Positions 28,988-38,335 of a stretch of DNA of 60,216 nt are shown in pieces (position 1 is the stretch's first letter; every line of letters begins with the position of its first letter). This DNA is from Oxalobacteraceae bacterium. GTDB taxonomy: Bacteria > Pseudomonadota > Gammaproteobacteria > Burkholderiales > Burkholderiaceae_D. The notes beneath the pieces were generated by a model. That model was given only the letters and a program-made list of their open reading frames with translations, was not told the DNA's origin and did no database searches. The translations under genes and the position numbers were made by a program. The DNA lies in contig JAHFQV010000010.1 of NCBI GenBank assembly GCA_023259175.1, forward strand, positions 1 to 60,216, read 5' to 3'.

Positions 28988-31069
28988 ATGAATAGCTTAA
29001 GCCGCATTATTTCAAAGAATAGCGACCTCGCCCTGGTCTTTTTCGTACTCTGTGTATTGGTGGTTTTGTTCGCGCCGATACCAAGTGGCGTGCTCGACTT
29101 TCTCATTTTGGCCAATTTTAGTTTCGCTTTCCTGCTCTTGCTTCTGACCTTTTATATGAAGCGTCCAGTGGAGTTCTCTACCTTCCCCTCTTTGCTATTG
29201 ATCGCAACTTTATTCCGATTATCGTTAAATGTGGCAGCAACGCGTTTGATTCTTTCGCACGGCGATGCGGGGCGGGTAATTGCCGCAATTGGTTCTTACG
29301 TGGTGGGCGGAAATTATGTCATAGGCTTGATCGTTTTTCTGATTTTGATTGTGGTGCAATATGTGGTGATTACCAGCGGCGCGCAGCGTGTTTCTGAGGT
29401 GGCTGCACGCTTCACTTTAGATAGTATGCCCGGTCAACAAATGAGCATTGATGCCGACCTGAATATGGGTTTTATTGATCAGGCCGAGGCTCAGTTACGT
29501 CGCAAGAATTTGGAAAAAGAAGCCGGATTTTATGGCGCAATGGACGGTGCAAGTAAGTTTGTGAAAGGCGATGCAATCGCCGGTATCATTATTTTGTTGA
29601 TCAATATTGTAGGCGGTCTGCTGATCGGTATTATGCAATTGGGAATACCTTGGGCGCAGGCCTTGCAGACCTATACTTTGTTGACGATAGGCGATGGTAT
29701 TGTGACTCAAGTTCCGGCATTAGTGATCGCTTTGGGAACGGGAATTATCGTGACGCGATCTGCGTCAGATGGGAATTTAAGTCAGGAAGTATTTTCCCAA
29801 ATTATGTCCTTCCCCAAAACTTTATTGTTGGTGGCGATGGCGCTATGCGGTCTGTTGATACTGCCCGGCATACCTGCATTGCCCACATTCGCATTATTGG
29901 TTTTTGCATTGGTGATTGCTTATGTATCTTATCGAAAAGCGCAATCGCCAAAGGAAACAGAGCTTGAACAATCGGGGGAGGACACACTCGCTAAACCGGA
30001 AGATAGTGAAAAAGATGATCCCTATGCGCTTTTGCCGGTAGAACCCATCGAGGTATTTATCGGTGCGAACTGGGTTCCATTAATTAAACAGACCGACAGT
30101 TTGTTCATGGAGCGTATAAGTGTTTTTCGAAAGCAGCACGCCTTGGATTTGGGCCTGGTGCTGCCACGCGTAAAGTTTAGAGACAGTCAAAAAATATCCG
30201 AGAACCGCTACGAAATATGTATTGATGGCGTAATTGTCGCCAAAGGTGAGGCGCGTTTGAAACAATTTTTGGCGATACACCCGACCGGTGACGTCAGTTC
30301 GATCAAAGGTGAGGTGACTAAGGATCCCACTTATGGTTTGCCGGCGATCTGGATCGACGACACGCAAAGAGATGCGGCGATCGCTGGAAAATTCACCCTC
30401 GTGGATGGAGCGACTGTGTTCATGACCCATCTTACCGAGATTTTACGACGCGAGTCCGCCACCCTACTGACACGGTCTGAAACTGATCGAATTTTGACTC
30501 GCGTTCGTGAGAATCAAGCGAGTTTGGTTGAAGAATTGATCCCCACGGTATTGTCAGTGAGCGACGTACAGCGCGTGTTGCAAAGTCTGCTGCGTGAAAA
30601 GGTATCGATCCGGAATATCGATGCTATTTTGGAGACGCTGGCCGATGCAGGACGTGCGACGAAAGACGTTGGACATTTGACCGAAATGGTGCGGCAACGG
30701 CTGGGTAATGCCATCTGCCAAGGATTGTTGGGTGAGTCTAATTCGCTGCATGTCATCACACTTGACCCGACAATTGAGAGTCAATTTATGCAGAGTGTGC
30801 AAGTTATGCGTCAAGAAAGTATGCAAACACAGTCAGCGCGTCCGTTTGTACTGGACCCAAAACTCGCAGAGCAATTTATTAGCCGGTTGGTGCAGCAGTC
30901 AGAGCGCATGATGAAAAATAATATGTTGCCCGTCTTGTTGTGTTCCCCTGATTTGCGTCGTCATATTCGTGCTCTGAGCGAGCGTGTGGTGCCGCATTTG
31001 CGGGTGTTATCGATGTCTGAAATTCCGCAAACAATAGAGCTTAAGTCGTTTGGAATGGTCAGCGTTTAA
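28988..31069 (+). CDS. flhA: Flagellar export platform protein FlhA
   Basis: 693 residues, full length. N-terminal membrane domain with eight helices and the FHIPEP-type segment (FYGAMDGASKFVKGDAIAG), then a linker rich in Asp/Glu (about 325-345) and the cytoplasmic nonameric-ring domain (DPTYGLPAIWID, HLTEILRRESATLL, SIRNIDAILETLADAG). Overall it is closer to flagellar FlhA than to injectisome SctV by these motifs. Energises export with the proton gradient. Follows flhB by 10 bp. Confidence 0.97.
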   Translation: MNSLSRIISKNSDLALVFFVLCVLVVLFAPIPSGVLDFLILANFSFAFLLLLLTFYMKRPVEFSTFPSLLLIATLFRLSLNVAATRLILSHGDAGRVIAAIGSYVVGGNYVIGLIVFLILIVVQYVVITSGAQRVSEVAARFTLDSMPGQQMSIDADLNMGFIDQAEAQLRRKNLEKEAGFYGAMDGASKFVKGDAIAGIIILLINIVGGLLIGIMQLGIPWAQALQTYTLLTIGDGIVTQVPALVIALGTGIIVTRSASDGNLSQEVFSQIMSFPKTLLLVAMALCGLLILPGIPALPTFALLVFALVIAYVSYRKAQSPKETELEQSGEDTLAKPEDSEKDDPYALLPVEPIEVFIGANWVPLIKQTDSLFMERISVFRKQHALDLGLVLPRVKFRDSQKISENRYEICIDGVIVAKGEARLKQFLAIHPTGDVSSIKGEVTKDPTYGLPAIWIDDTQRDAAIAGKFTLVDGATVFMTHLTEILRRESATLLTRSETDRILTRVRENQASLVEELIPTVLSVSDVQRVLQSLLREKVSIRNIDAILETLADAGRATKDVGHLTEMVRQRLGNAICQGLLGESNSLHVITLDPTIESQFMQSVQVMRQESMQTQSARPFVLDPKLAEQFISRLVQQSERMMKNNMLPVLLCSPDLRRHIRALSERVVPHLRVLSMSEIPQTIELKSFGMVSV

Positions 31070-31089
31070 ATCAATTTGGAGTGGTTGAA

Positions 31090-31884
31090 ATGAATGGTGT
31101 TTTGGGTGTAGCGCTGCAAAGTATGCAGCATGATATGAAACGGGTTGAGCGTGTTGGCGTCAATATGGCCAATTCACTGACACCCGGCTATAAGCGCGAG
31201 ATCGTGGTGGAGCATCCCTTTTCAAATATGGTGGCTGACGCATTGCAAACCCCAAACGCTTCGGATGCAAAATTTTTTCAGACAGCCAGCTTGAGTGATC
31301 CCGGTGCGGTTGGACTTGATTTTGTAACGGATCGTCAGGTAGGTACTTTAAAACCTACAGGTGAAAAGTTAGATTTGGCCTTGGCCAGCGAAGCGTATTT
31401 TCAGGTCTCGACTGCGCATGGTTTGGCCTACACACGGCAGGGCGCGTTTCGGATGGATGCGCGTGGTCGTTTGGTGACAGCGCAGGGTGATCCAGTGATG
31501 GGTAAGAGCGGGGAAATTCGCTTGAATTCGAATGTACCTAGCATTGATGCGAACGGCAATGTTTATGATACGGCACAGGTGAATCAACAAACAGGATTAC
31601 CCGAAGCGGCCATTGCGCAATTAAATATTGTTCAATTTGAACAGCCCGGATTTTTACAGAAAAATGTCGACGGCTTATGGGTAGCTGCGGAAGAGGCGGG
31701 AATGAGTGAGGCAAAAAATCCGCAGGTGATGCAAGCACATTTGGAAAACTCAAACGTTAGTTCTATGCAGGAAATGGTCACCTTAATGCAAGCAATGCGA
31801 CACTTGGAGTCGATGCAAAAAGTGGCTCAAGGCTATGATGAAATGTTGGGGACGGCGATTCGTAAATTAGGGGAAGTTTCTTAA
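31090..31884 (+). CDS. flgF: Flagellar proximal rod protein FlgF
   Basis: 264 residues from the ATG at 31090, with GGAG about 8 bases upstream. N-terminal rod/hook motif NMANSLTPGYKRE, central region, and C-terminal DUF1078 helix (NSNVSSMQEMVTLMQAMRHLESMQKV). Family members share these ends with FlgG and FlgE; order before flgG supports FlgF. Exported through the FlhA/FlhB gate to build the proximal rod. Confidence 0.88.
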   Translation: MNGVLGVALQSMQHDMKRVERVGVNMANSLTPGYKREIVVEHPFSNMVADALQTPNASDAKFFQTASLSDPGAVGLDFVTDRQVGTLKPTGEKLDLALASEAYFQVSTAHGLAYTRQGAFRMDARGRLVTAQGDPVMGKSGEIRLNSNVPSIDANGNVYDTAQVNQQTGLPEAAIAQLNIVQFEQPGFLQKNVDGLWVAAEEAGMSEAKNPQVMQAHLENSNVSSMQEMVTLMQAMRHLESMQKVAQGYDEMLGTAIRKLGEVS

Positions 31885-31929
31885 AGAGTTGTGACCTTAT
31901 TTTGAAATTTATTTAGATGAAGGAATGCG

Positions 31930-32724
31930 ATGTTTAATGGATTGTTTATTGGTGCAGCAGGAATGCGCGCACAACAAATGAATGTCGATACGATTGCTAA
32001 TAATTTGGCGAATGCGAACACTACAGGATTTAAAAAAGGACGCGTCAGTTTTACTGAAATGATGGTGCAAGATAGTAACCGCACGCAAACATCAAATGCT
32101 GATTTGGATACCGTGGCCATGAATAGCTTGCGTCATGCCGGCGTGGGTGTGGCTGTTGCGAGTGCTGGAAAAATATTTGAGGCCGGAGAGCTGCGGAAAA
32201 CTGAATCAGCGATGGATGTGGCGATCGCGGGAGATGGTTTTTTTGAATTGGCGATGTCTGATGGTAGTACTGCCTACAGTCGTGGCGGTAGCTTGAAAAT
32301 TAATCGCGACGGGCAACTTGCCTTGAGTACTGGACAGGCCCTAAAACCAGGAATAAACGTGCCTGACAACGTACAAGCAGTCAGTATCGCCCGTGATGGA
32401 CGTGTTAGTTTTTCGGTGGCAGGTCAAAGCGCCCCTGTCGATGGAGGCCAGTTGGAGCTGGTGCGTTTCACTAATCCCAATGGACTCTCATCGCAAGGCG
32501 AGGGTGTCTATTTGGCGAATGAAAATTCCGGCATGGCGATGACTTCTCTACCGGGTGAAAATGGTGTGGGTACCGTGTCTCAAGGTTTTCTGGAAGCATC
32601 AAACGTCAAGATGATAGATGAAATGATTAACTTGATGGTGGCGCAACGTGCCTATGAAGCAAACGTGAAAATCGTTCAAGCTTCCGATGAGATGTTGGGC
32701 ATGATTAATAATTTGCGTAAGTAG
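31930..32724 (+). CDS. flgG: Flagellar distal rod protein FlgG
   Basis: 264 residues, normal length. Starts with the conserved segment around QQMNVDTIANNLANANTTGFKK and ends with LEASNVKMIDEMINLMVAQRAYEANVKIVQ (two halves of the canonical tail). Forms the distal rod inside the P and L rings. AAGGAA precedes the ATG. Confidence 0.95.
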   Translation: MFNGLFIGAAGMRAQQMNVDTIANNLANANTTGFKKGRVSFTEMMVQDSNRTQTSNADLDTVAMNSLRHAGVGVAVASAGKIFEAGELRKTESAMDVAIAGDGFFELAMSDGSTAYSRGGSLKINRDGQLALSTGQALKPGINVPDNVQAVSIARDGRVSFSVAGQSAPVDGGQLELVRFTNPNGLSSQGEGVYLANENSGMAMTSLPGENGVGTVSQGFLEASNVKMIDEMINLMVAQRAYEANVKIVQASDEMLGMINNLRK

Positions 32725-32749
32725 AATTTGGATTGATTAGATTGTGTTG

Positions 32750-33727
32750 ATGCGCTTTGCCTTACTCCTACTTTTAGCGTTCACAATGGTGAATGTCGGC
32801 GCACGTGCGTCGTCCTCGGCCGCTGCGATCAAGATTGATTTGCGAAGCGAAGTTAAGCTTACGTCAGCGCAGGTGCATTTGTCCGATTTGGCAGAGATCA
32901 CGACCCCAGATTTGCAGAGTATGCAGAAGCTGATGACGCTTAATTTGGGTCAAGCGCCGCAGTTAGGGCAAAGTAAGCGTTTGGAGCGAGACGTGTTAGT
33001 CACTTGGGTGCGTCGAGTGTTGGGGTCGAGGGCAGCACAAATTCAATGGGGTGGTGCGAATCTGGTGTCGATTGCTTCACTTGGGCAGGAACTCAAAGCC
33101 AAAGCAATTATGCAGGTGGCGCAGGATGAGCTCATGACCTGGTTGGCAGCACGAAGCGATAGTGCGAAGGTAGTGGTGAACTATCTGCCACACGATCTTT
33201 TGCTGCCTTCGGGCGAGATCGAATTAACAGTACGCCCTTTGCGCGAACATGAGTCCGTGCAATCAAGGATAGCGATGTTGGTGGATGTGTGGGTCGGTAA
33301 GCGTTTTGTGCGTTCCGTATCCGTCACTTTTGAGGTGAGCGCATTTCGTAAAGCTTGGATTGCGAAGCAAGAAATCGCCGCAGGGCAAATACTTCAAAGC
33401 GCGATGTTTGAACCGCGACAAGTGGATATCGCTAAGTTGCATGAAGTTGTATTGGATCAGGATGTTGAATCGATTAAGCGTCGTGCTCGTACTCGTATTG
33501 TGACCGGTCAGCTGCTGAGCGTGCAGCGCGTCGAAGCTTTTCCTCTGGCGACCAAAGGCGAGTTGGCCCGCCTCGTTATGCGCGCTGGTGATTTTGAAGT
33601 TGAGAGTCAAGTTGAAGTGCTGAAGGAAGGTTATTTGGGGCAAGTGATACCGGTGAAGGGGAAAAATTCGAATGGACTCGTCATGGCAAAAGTAGTGGGA
33701 GAAGGTTTGTTGGAGATGAAATTATGA
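32750..33727 (+). CDS. flgA: P-ring assembly chaperone FlgA
   Basis: About 325 residues from the ATG at 32750 (GTG at 32744 is possible). Signal peptide about 1-22. The C-terminal SAF/ChapFlgA domain is clear: KQEIAAGQILQSAMFEPRQVD, then LSVQRVEAFPLATKGELARLVMRAG and a final GQVIPVKGKNSNGLVMAKV. Longer than enteric FlgA (about 220), with an extra N-terminal domain as in many beta- and alphaproteobacteria. Works in the periplasm for FlgI. The stop overlaps the flgH ATG (ATGA). Confidence 0.85.
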   Translation: MRFALLLLLAFTMVNVGARASSSAAAIKIDLRSEVKLTSAQVHLSDLAEITTPDLQSMQKLMTLNLGQAPQLGQSKRLERDVLVTWVRRVLGSRAAQIQWGGANLVSIASLGQELKAKAIMQVAQDELMTWLAARSDSAKVVVNYLPHDLLLPSGEIELTVRPLREHESVQSRIAMLVDVWVGKRFVRSVSVTFEVSAFRKAWIAKQEIAAGQILQSAMFEPRQVDIAKLHEVVLDQDVESIKRRARTRIVTGQLLSVQRVEAFPLATKGELARLVMRAGDFEVESQVEVLKEGYLGQVIPVKGKNSNGLVMAKVVGEGLLEMKL

Positions 33728-34341
33728 GTAAGCCGCGTGAAAATGAGTTTGGGCATCGAGCCGTCGCTAATTTTGCCAGGCAGTTGTTGCTGGTCACTAG
33801 CTTGACATTGAGTATCGGTGTGTCTGCGCAGAGTTTATATGATGAAGCGAGTTTTCGTCCCCTGACTTCGGATAATAAAGCATTTCGTGTGGGCGATATT
33901 TTGACCGTACAAGTGTTTGAAAATTCCAGTGCGAGCACGACTTCGGATACTGATACGCGCCGAAAAAATAACCTAGGCCTAGATTTGAGTCGTGATGGTA
34001 ATCATCTCAAACAATTGGGGGTGTCTGTCAATGGTGATTTTGATGGCGGTGGTCGCACGCAAAGGGCGAATCGCCTACTCGCGACGATTAGCGTTACCGT
34101 TCGACAGATTGAAAAAAATGGCGACCTGCAGGTGAGTGGCGAACAAATTTTAGCGGTGAACGAAGAAGCACAGAAAGTTAAATTGGAAGGCCGTGTTCGC
34201 CCGGTTGATATTTCCGAAGCGAATATCGTTTTGTCGACACGTTTGGCAGATGCCCATATTACCTACGTCGGTGAAGGTGAACTCACGGAGCGGCAAAAGC
34301 GTGGATGGTGGCGTAAAGTTTTAGATTGGTTTGGTTTATGA
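33724..34341 (+). CDS. flgH: L-ring protein FlgH without a lipobox
   Basis: 205 residues. The FlgH core is present (FRPLTSDNKAFRVGDILTV, then ENSSASTTSDTDTRRK, and GRVRPVDISEANIVLSTRLADAHITYVGEG). Canonical FlgH is a lipoprotein anchored in the outer membrane by an N-terminal cysteine. This protein has no cysteine at all; the signal sequence ends VSA-QS, suitable for signal peptidase I. ATGA overlap with flgA and with flgI. Outer-membrane anchoring must differ or be lost. Confidence 0.92.
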   Translation: MSKPRENEFGHRAVANFARQLLLVTSLTLSIGVSAQSLYDEASFRPLTSDNKAFRVGDILTVQVFENSSASTTSDTDTRRKNNLGLDLSRDGNHLKQLGVSVNGDFDGGGRTQRANRLLATISVTVRQIEKNGDLQVSGEQILAVNEEAQKVKLEGRVRPVDISEANIVLSTRLADAHITYVGEGELTERQKRGWWRKVLDWFGL

Positions 34342-35531
34342 AAACAGGGTGTGTAATGGCTTGGCGTTATCTTGTATTGGCCTTGGTTTTTTCTTTCGGA
34401 CAAACTGTGTTTGCTGCTGCGTCGAACGCGGCAGTGGCAATGAATGCCCTTGGAAATACGTCCGGTAATGGAAATGACTCGAAAGAATTGCGTGTAAAAG
34501 ACATCGGCAAACTTAAGGGTTGGCGTGAAAATTTTCTGGTCGGCTATGGCATCGTGACAGGCTTGGCAGGAACGGGTGATTCTTCTTCTAATCGCACCAC
34601 GCGTCAGGTTTTGGCCAATGTTTATTCGCAATTTAATTTGTCGATTCCGTCGGAGCAAATACAAAGCCGAAACGTCGCTGTTGTTATGGTTAGCGCTTCA
34701 TTGCCAAGCTTTGCGCGTGAAGGCGACAGTTTGGATATCACTGTTAACTCGGCAGGCGATGCCCGTAGTTTGGTTGGCGGCACTTTGTTAATGACCGCTT
34801 TGAAAGCACCGAATGGTCGTGTGTATGCATTGGCGCAGGGGGCTTTGTCGGTGGGGGGCTACCGTTACGATACCAATGGCAATGTGGTGCAGAAAAATCA
34901 TCCGACAGTAGGTTCGGTACCGAATGGTGCGACGGTCGAAGTCGGGGTCAGTACGCAGGTCGTGGACAAGGATAATCGCATCACGTTTTTGCTCAGTGAT
35001 CCTGATTACACAACCGCAAGTCGGGTTGCTAAGGCGATTAACCTTGAAATCAAACAAGATGTCGCGTATGCCTTGGATGCCTCAGGAATCCGCGTGGATG
35101 TGCCAGTTGGGCAGCGTGAAAAATTGGTCGATTATATTGCACAAATTGAGAATGTGATGGTCGAGCCAGGACAGCGCACCAAGGTCGTCATCAATGAGCG
35201 TACCGGCGTGATCGTGGCGGGCGGTGATGTGAAGATTTCTAAAGTCGCGATTTCTCATGGCGACCTTAAGATTTCTGTGAATAGTCAAAATTCAGTCTCG
35301 CAACCACTGGTGATAGGGCGTGGCAATGATGCGGTGCATACCGCTTTGGTGACCAATACGCGTTTAGACGTGGACGAGCAAAAAGAAGCTTCTTATCTTG
35401 CATCGAATAATACGGTAGCTGACTTGGTGCAATCGCTTTCGCGCATGAAAATAAGTACACGCGACATTGTTTCGATTTTGCGAGCCATGAAAGCGGCGGG
35501 TGCGTTGCATGCCGAACTAATTGTCCAGTAA
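34338..35531 (+). CDS. flgI: P-ring protein FlgI
   Basis: About 397 residues from the ATG at 34338, which overlaps the flgH stop; an ATG at 34356 with AGGG before it would also keep the signal peptide (AWRYLVLALVFSFGQTVFA). Core FlgI motifs: RVKDIGKLKGWRENFLVGYG, GLAGTGDSS, NVAVVMVSASLPSFAREGD, and NERTGVIVAGGDVKI. Forms the bushing in the peptidoglycan layer. Normal length apart from a short Ala/Asn-rich insert after the signal peptide. Confidence 0.95.
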   Translation: MKTGCVMAWRYLVLALVFSFGQTVFAAASNAAVAMNALGNTSGNGNDSKELRVKDIGKLKGWRENFLVGYGIVTGLAGTGDSSSNRTTRQVLANVYSQFNLSIPSEQIQSRNVAVVMVSASLPSFAREGDSLDITVNSAGDARSLVGGTLLMTALKAPNGRVYALAQGALSVGGYRYDTNGNVVQKNHPTVGSVPNGATVEVGVSTQVVDKDNRITFLLSDPDYTTASRVAKAINLEIKQDVAYALDASGIRVDVPVGQREKLVDYIAQIENVMVEPGQRTKVVINERTGVIVAGGDVKISKVAISHGDLKISVNSQNSVSQPLVIGRGNDAVHTALVTNTRLDVDEQKEASYLASNNTVADLVQSLSRMKISTRDIVSILRAMKAAGALHAELIVQ

Positions 35532-35585
35532 GGCTAAATTGAGTAGAAAGAAAAATCTAGACCAATTGGTCAGAGTGAGAAAAAT

Positions 35586-35969
35586 ATGATTTATAAAACT
35601 GAGAACTTAACGACAGCAAGTATCGGCTATGCTTTAGATGCGGCTAATTTGCGGCATCAGGCGATTGCCTCCAATATCGCCAATGTTAACACTGTCGGGT
35701 ATGTGCCGCAGCAAGTGAGTTTTGCTCGTCAAATGGAGCAAATGCAAACCATGTTTGAGCAAAGTGCATCGTCCGATACGGTCGATTTTTCACATATGAA
35801 ATTGCAGCTAGAACCCATGCTTAATGCTCAGGGTGCGCCAGCCAAAGTTGAGTTAGATGCCGAGGTCGCGGCAATGGCGCAGAACGCGGTGCATTATCAG
35901 GCACTCGTGAAGGGTTTGAGTCGTCACTACGCGATTTTGGCGAGTGCGATGACGGATGGCAAAAAATAA
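35586..35969 (+). CDS. flgB: Flagellar proximal rod protein FlgB
   Basis: 127 residues, typical. Conserved NLRHQAIASNIANVNTVGY and a C-terminal NAVHYQALVKGLSRHYAILASA helix. Begins the block (flgB to fliP) that is collinear with the Bacillus fla/che operon. 54 bp after flgI. Confidence 0.95.
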   Translation: MIYKTENLTTASIGYALDAANLRHQAIASNIANVNTVGYVPQQVSFARQMEQMQTMFEQSASSDTVDFSHMKLQLEPMLNAQGAPAKVELDAEVAAMAQNAVHYQALVKGLSRHYAILASAMTDGKK

Positions 35970-35993
35970 GAATAGCTAAAAAAAGGATTAAAT

Positions 35994-36437
35994 ATGGATA
36001 CGAAAAATACGTTTTCGATTAGCGCGATGGGGATGTCAATTGAGCGAGCACGAGTCGATGTGGCGGCACTCAATCTCGCGAATGCAAATACGGTCATATC
36101 GCCGGATGGGCAAGGATTTCGCCCGATGCGCGTAGTTGCTCACGGCAGTAATCCGGCTTTTCAATTTGCGGAAATGATGAATCAAGGTGTCGCGCAAATG
36201 AACGAGGCTGCATCGGCATTTAGTATCGAACCCGTGGATGCGGCACCTAGACAGGTGTTGGAGCCGGGGCATCCTATGGCCAATGCGCAGGGGTTTGTCT
36301 CCTATCCCGCGGTCGATACAGCAAATGAAACAGTGACGATGATGAGCGCCATGCGCGCATATGAAGCGAACGTGGCCGCCATGAATGCCTCACGTAATAT
36401 GGCGTTGAAGGCGCTGGAAATAGGGGGAGGTAACTAA
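35994..36437 (+). CDS. flgC: Flagellar proximal rod protein FlgC
   Basis: 147 residues. FSISAMGMSIERARVDVAAL-NLANANT at the start and the NETVTMMSAMRAYEANVAAM tail are typical. AAAGGATT precedes the ATG. Stop TAA shares a base with the fliE ATG. Confidence 0.95.
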   Translation: MDTKNTFSISAMGMSIERARVDVAALNLANANTVISPDGQGFRPMRVVAHGSNPAFQFAEMMNQGVAQMNEAASAFSIEPVDAAPRQVLEPGHPMANAQGFVSYPAVDTANETVTMMSAMRAYEANVAAMNASRNMALKALEIGGGN

Positions 36438-36742
36438 TGGAAATTACAGCGATATCGAGTGCCGTAGCGACACCTATAGTCGAGCCTTCACTTGCCCCAA
36501 TCGGCACGAGTGGTGTAGCGGAGAGTTCATTTGGATCCATGGTGACGCACGGTTTAGATCAAGTCAATCAACAACTTTTGACCTCGCAAACTGACTTGCA
36601 AACTTTGGCCACTGGCGATATGCAGAATATGCATCAAGTAATGATACGCCTCGAAGAAAGCCGTTTGTCTTTCCAGTTGCTCTTGCAGGTGCGTAATCGC
36701 CTTTTGGAGTCGTATCAAGATGTGATGAAAATGCAGATATAG
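36437..36742 (+). CDS. fliE: MS-ring/rod junction protein FliE
   Basis: 101 residues, all-helical C-terminal half with MHQVMIRLEESRLSFQLLLQ and VRNRLLESYQDVMKMQ, the canonical FliE end. First exported rod component, joining the MS ring to the rod. GGAGG precedes the ATG. The flgB-flgC-fliE linkage is normal in Firmicutes and many other phyla, but not in enteric-type systems. Confidence 0.95.
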   Translation: MEITAISSAVATPIVEPSLAPIGTSGVAESSFGSMVTHGLDQVNQQLLTSQTDLQTLATGDMQNMHQVMIRLEESRLSFQLLLQVRNRLLESYQDVMKMQI

Positions 36743-36832
36743 CCTCCGAAAAATGGAGAGAGGGACTTCCAGTGCGCATGTGCTGTGTGTGGAAGTTAAA
36801 TTATTTTGGAATGAATAGGTGTTGGGGTAGGC

Positions 36833-38335
36833 GTGAATAATTTTTGGGATTCTTTGAGTCGTGCGGCAAAAATCAGTTTAATTAGTGGCGTTGTATTGAT
36901 AATTGCAATGACTGCCGCGGTAGCGTATTGGCTGCTCCGTGCCGACTATCAAGTTTTGTTTTCAGATTTAAAACCGCAAGACAGCGCAGTAATGGTGGGC
37001 GAGCTTGATCGTCTAAAAATACCTTATAAGATTTCCGATAATGGCAATTCTATTTTGGTAGAAAAAGAAATCGTTCATACGACGCGCATGAAGTTATTGG
37101 GCAAAGACTTGCCTTTGCATGGTGCGGTGGGTTTCGAGCTTTTTAATAATAGCGACTTTGGGATGACCGAATTTGCGCAAAAGATCAATTATCAACGTGC
37201 TTTGCAGGGCGAAATTACCCGCACAATTTTATCTCTAGATGAAATCAAAGACGTTCGAGTTCATTTGGCCTTGCCAGAAGAAGGTTTGTTTAAGCGCGCC
37301 ACTAGCAAAGCGAAAGCGGCGATTACGATTGCGCTTAAACCTGGATTAAAACTCAGGACTGAGCAAATTCTTGGAATTCAACGCTTAGTCGCGGCGGCGG
37401 TGCCCGGAATAGTCGCGCAAGATGTCACGATTGTTGATCAGCAGGGGATTGCTTTGAGCCGTGTCACGACTCAGAGCGAGCAAGACTTTTTGTCCACCCA
37501 TTTGGAATTGAAAAAAGACACGGAAAATCTACTAGCAAAAAAAATCAACGCGGTTTTAGCTAAGACTTTTGGTGCGGAACAGGTCACGTCCAGTGTCGAT
37601 GTGGTTCTAAACATGGATCAAATTAAGGTAACTACCGAAGATGTTTTGCCTGCGCCTAGTGGTAGTGGTCAGGCAACGGGTGTTATCGTTCGTGAGCGTG
37701 AGTCGACGCGTGATATGGCGGCACCGTTAGACGCTTTGAGCGGGCAGCAAAATATGAAAACGGGGTCTAATTTGCGCGAAGTGGATTACCAAGTCGGGCG
37801 TCGTGTTGAGCAAATCGTGAGTCAGCCCGGGGCGATTAAACACATCAACGCTGTTGCGGTCGTTCATCAGGCTTTGGATGCACAGCAAATTGAACAATTG
37901 AAAATTCTAGTTGCGGCAGCGGTAGGCGCGGTTGCGGAACGGGGTGATACCGTCGTCGTGCAGTCCCAAGCAAACCTGCAGGCAAATACCAGCGCACCCG
38001 TCAATTCAAACGCGAACACGATAAGCGACGACAGCCAATGGACAGCCCTTGCGTCACAAGCGCAGAAGAAATCAGCTGCTCCACAAAATGAGCTCGCCTC
38101 GCTGGTGTCCTTAAGCGCTTTCGCGATCACGTTGGGATTGATTTTTGTGCTCGTTTTAATTGTTGGCTTAGTTTTTTCTAAGCGAAAAAAGAATCAGGAA
38201 CCGGCCAATATGACTGAGGCAGAACGCTTAGCGGCTCTGCAAAAAATACAAGTGTGGATGGCGACGGGTACAGGACAGGAATACCAGGAAATACCTGAAA
38301 CCAAATCGTCAGGATTGCCCCGGGGTGTGATATGA
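36833..38335 (+). CDS. fliF: MS-ring protein FliF
   Basis: 500 residues from a GTG (GTAGG just upstream). Membrane helix at about 14-36, periplasmic ring-building domains including DLPLHGAVGFELFNNSDFGMTEF and HLALPEEGLFKRATSKAKA, second membrane helix about 430-452. The cytoplasmic tail (about 453-500) is where FliG normally binds; it lacks an obvious match to the enteric FliG-binding end. Slightly shorter than the usual 550. ATGA overlap with the next gene. Confidence 0.95.
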   Translation: MNNFWDSLSRAAKISLISGVVLIIAMTAAVAYWLLRADYQVLFSDLKPQDSAVMVGELDRLKIPYKISDNGNSILVEKEIVHTTRMKLLGKDLPLHGAVGFELFNNSDFGMTEFAQKINYQRALQGEITRTILSLDEIKDVRVHLALPEEGLFKRATSKAKAAITIALKPGLKLRTEQILGIQRLVAAAVPGIVAQDVTIVDQQGIALSRVTTQSEQDFLSTHLELKKDTENLLAKKINAVLAKTFGAEQVTSSVDVVLNMDQIKVTTEDVLPAPSGSGQATGVIVRERESTRDMAAPLDALSGQQNMKTGSNLREVDYQVGRRVEQIVSQPGAIKHINAVAVVHQALDAQQIEQLKILVAAAVGAVAERGDTVVVQSQANLQANTSAPVNSNANTISDDSQWTALASQAQKKSAAPQNELASLVSLSAFAITLGLIFVLVLIVGLVFSKRKKNQEPANMTEAERLAALQKIQVWMATGTGQEYQEIPETKSSGLPRGVI

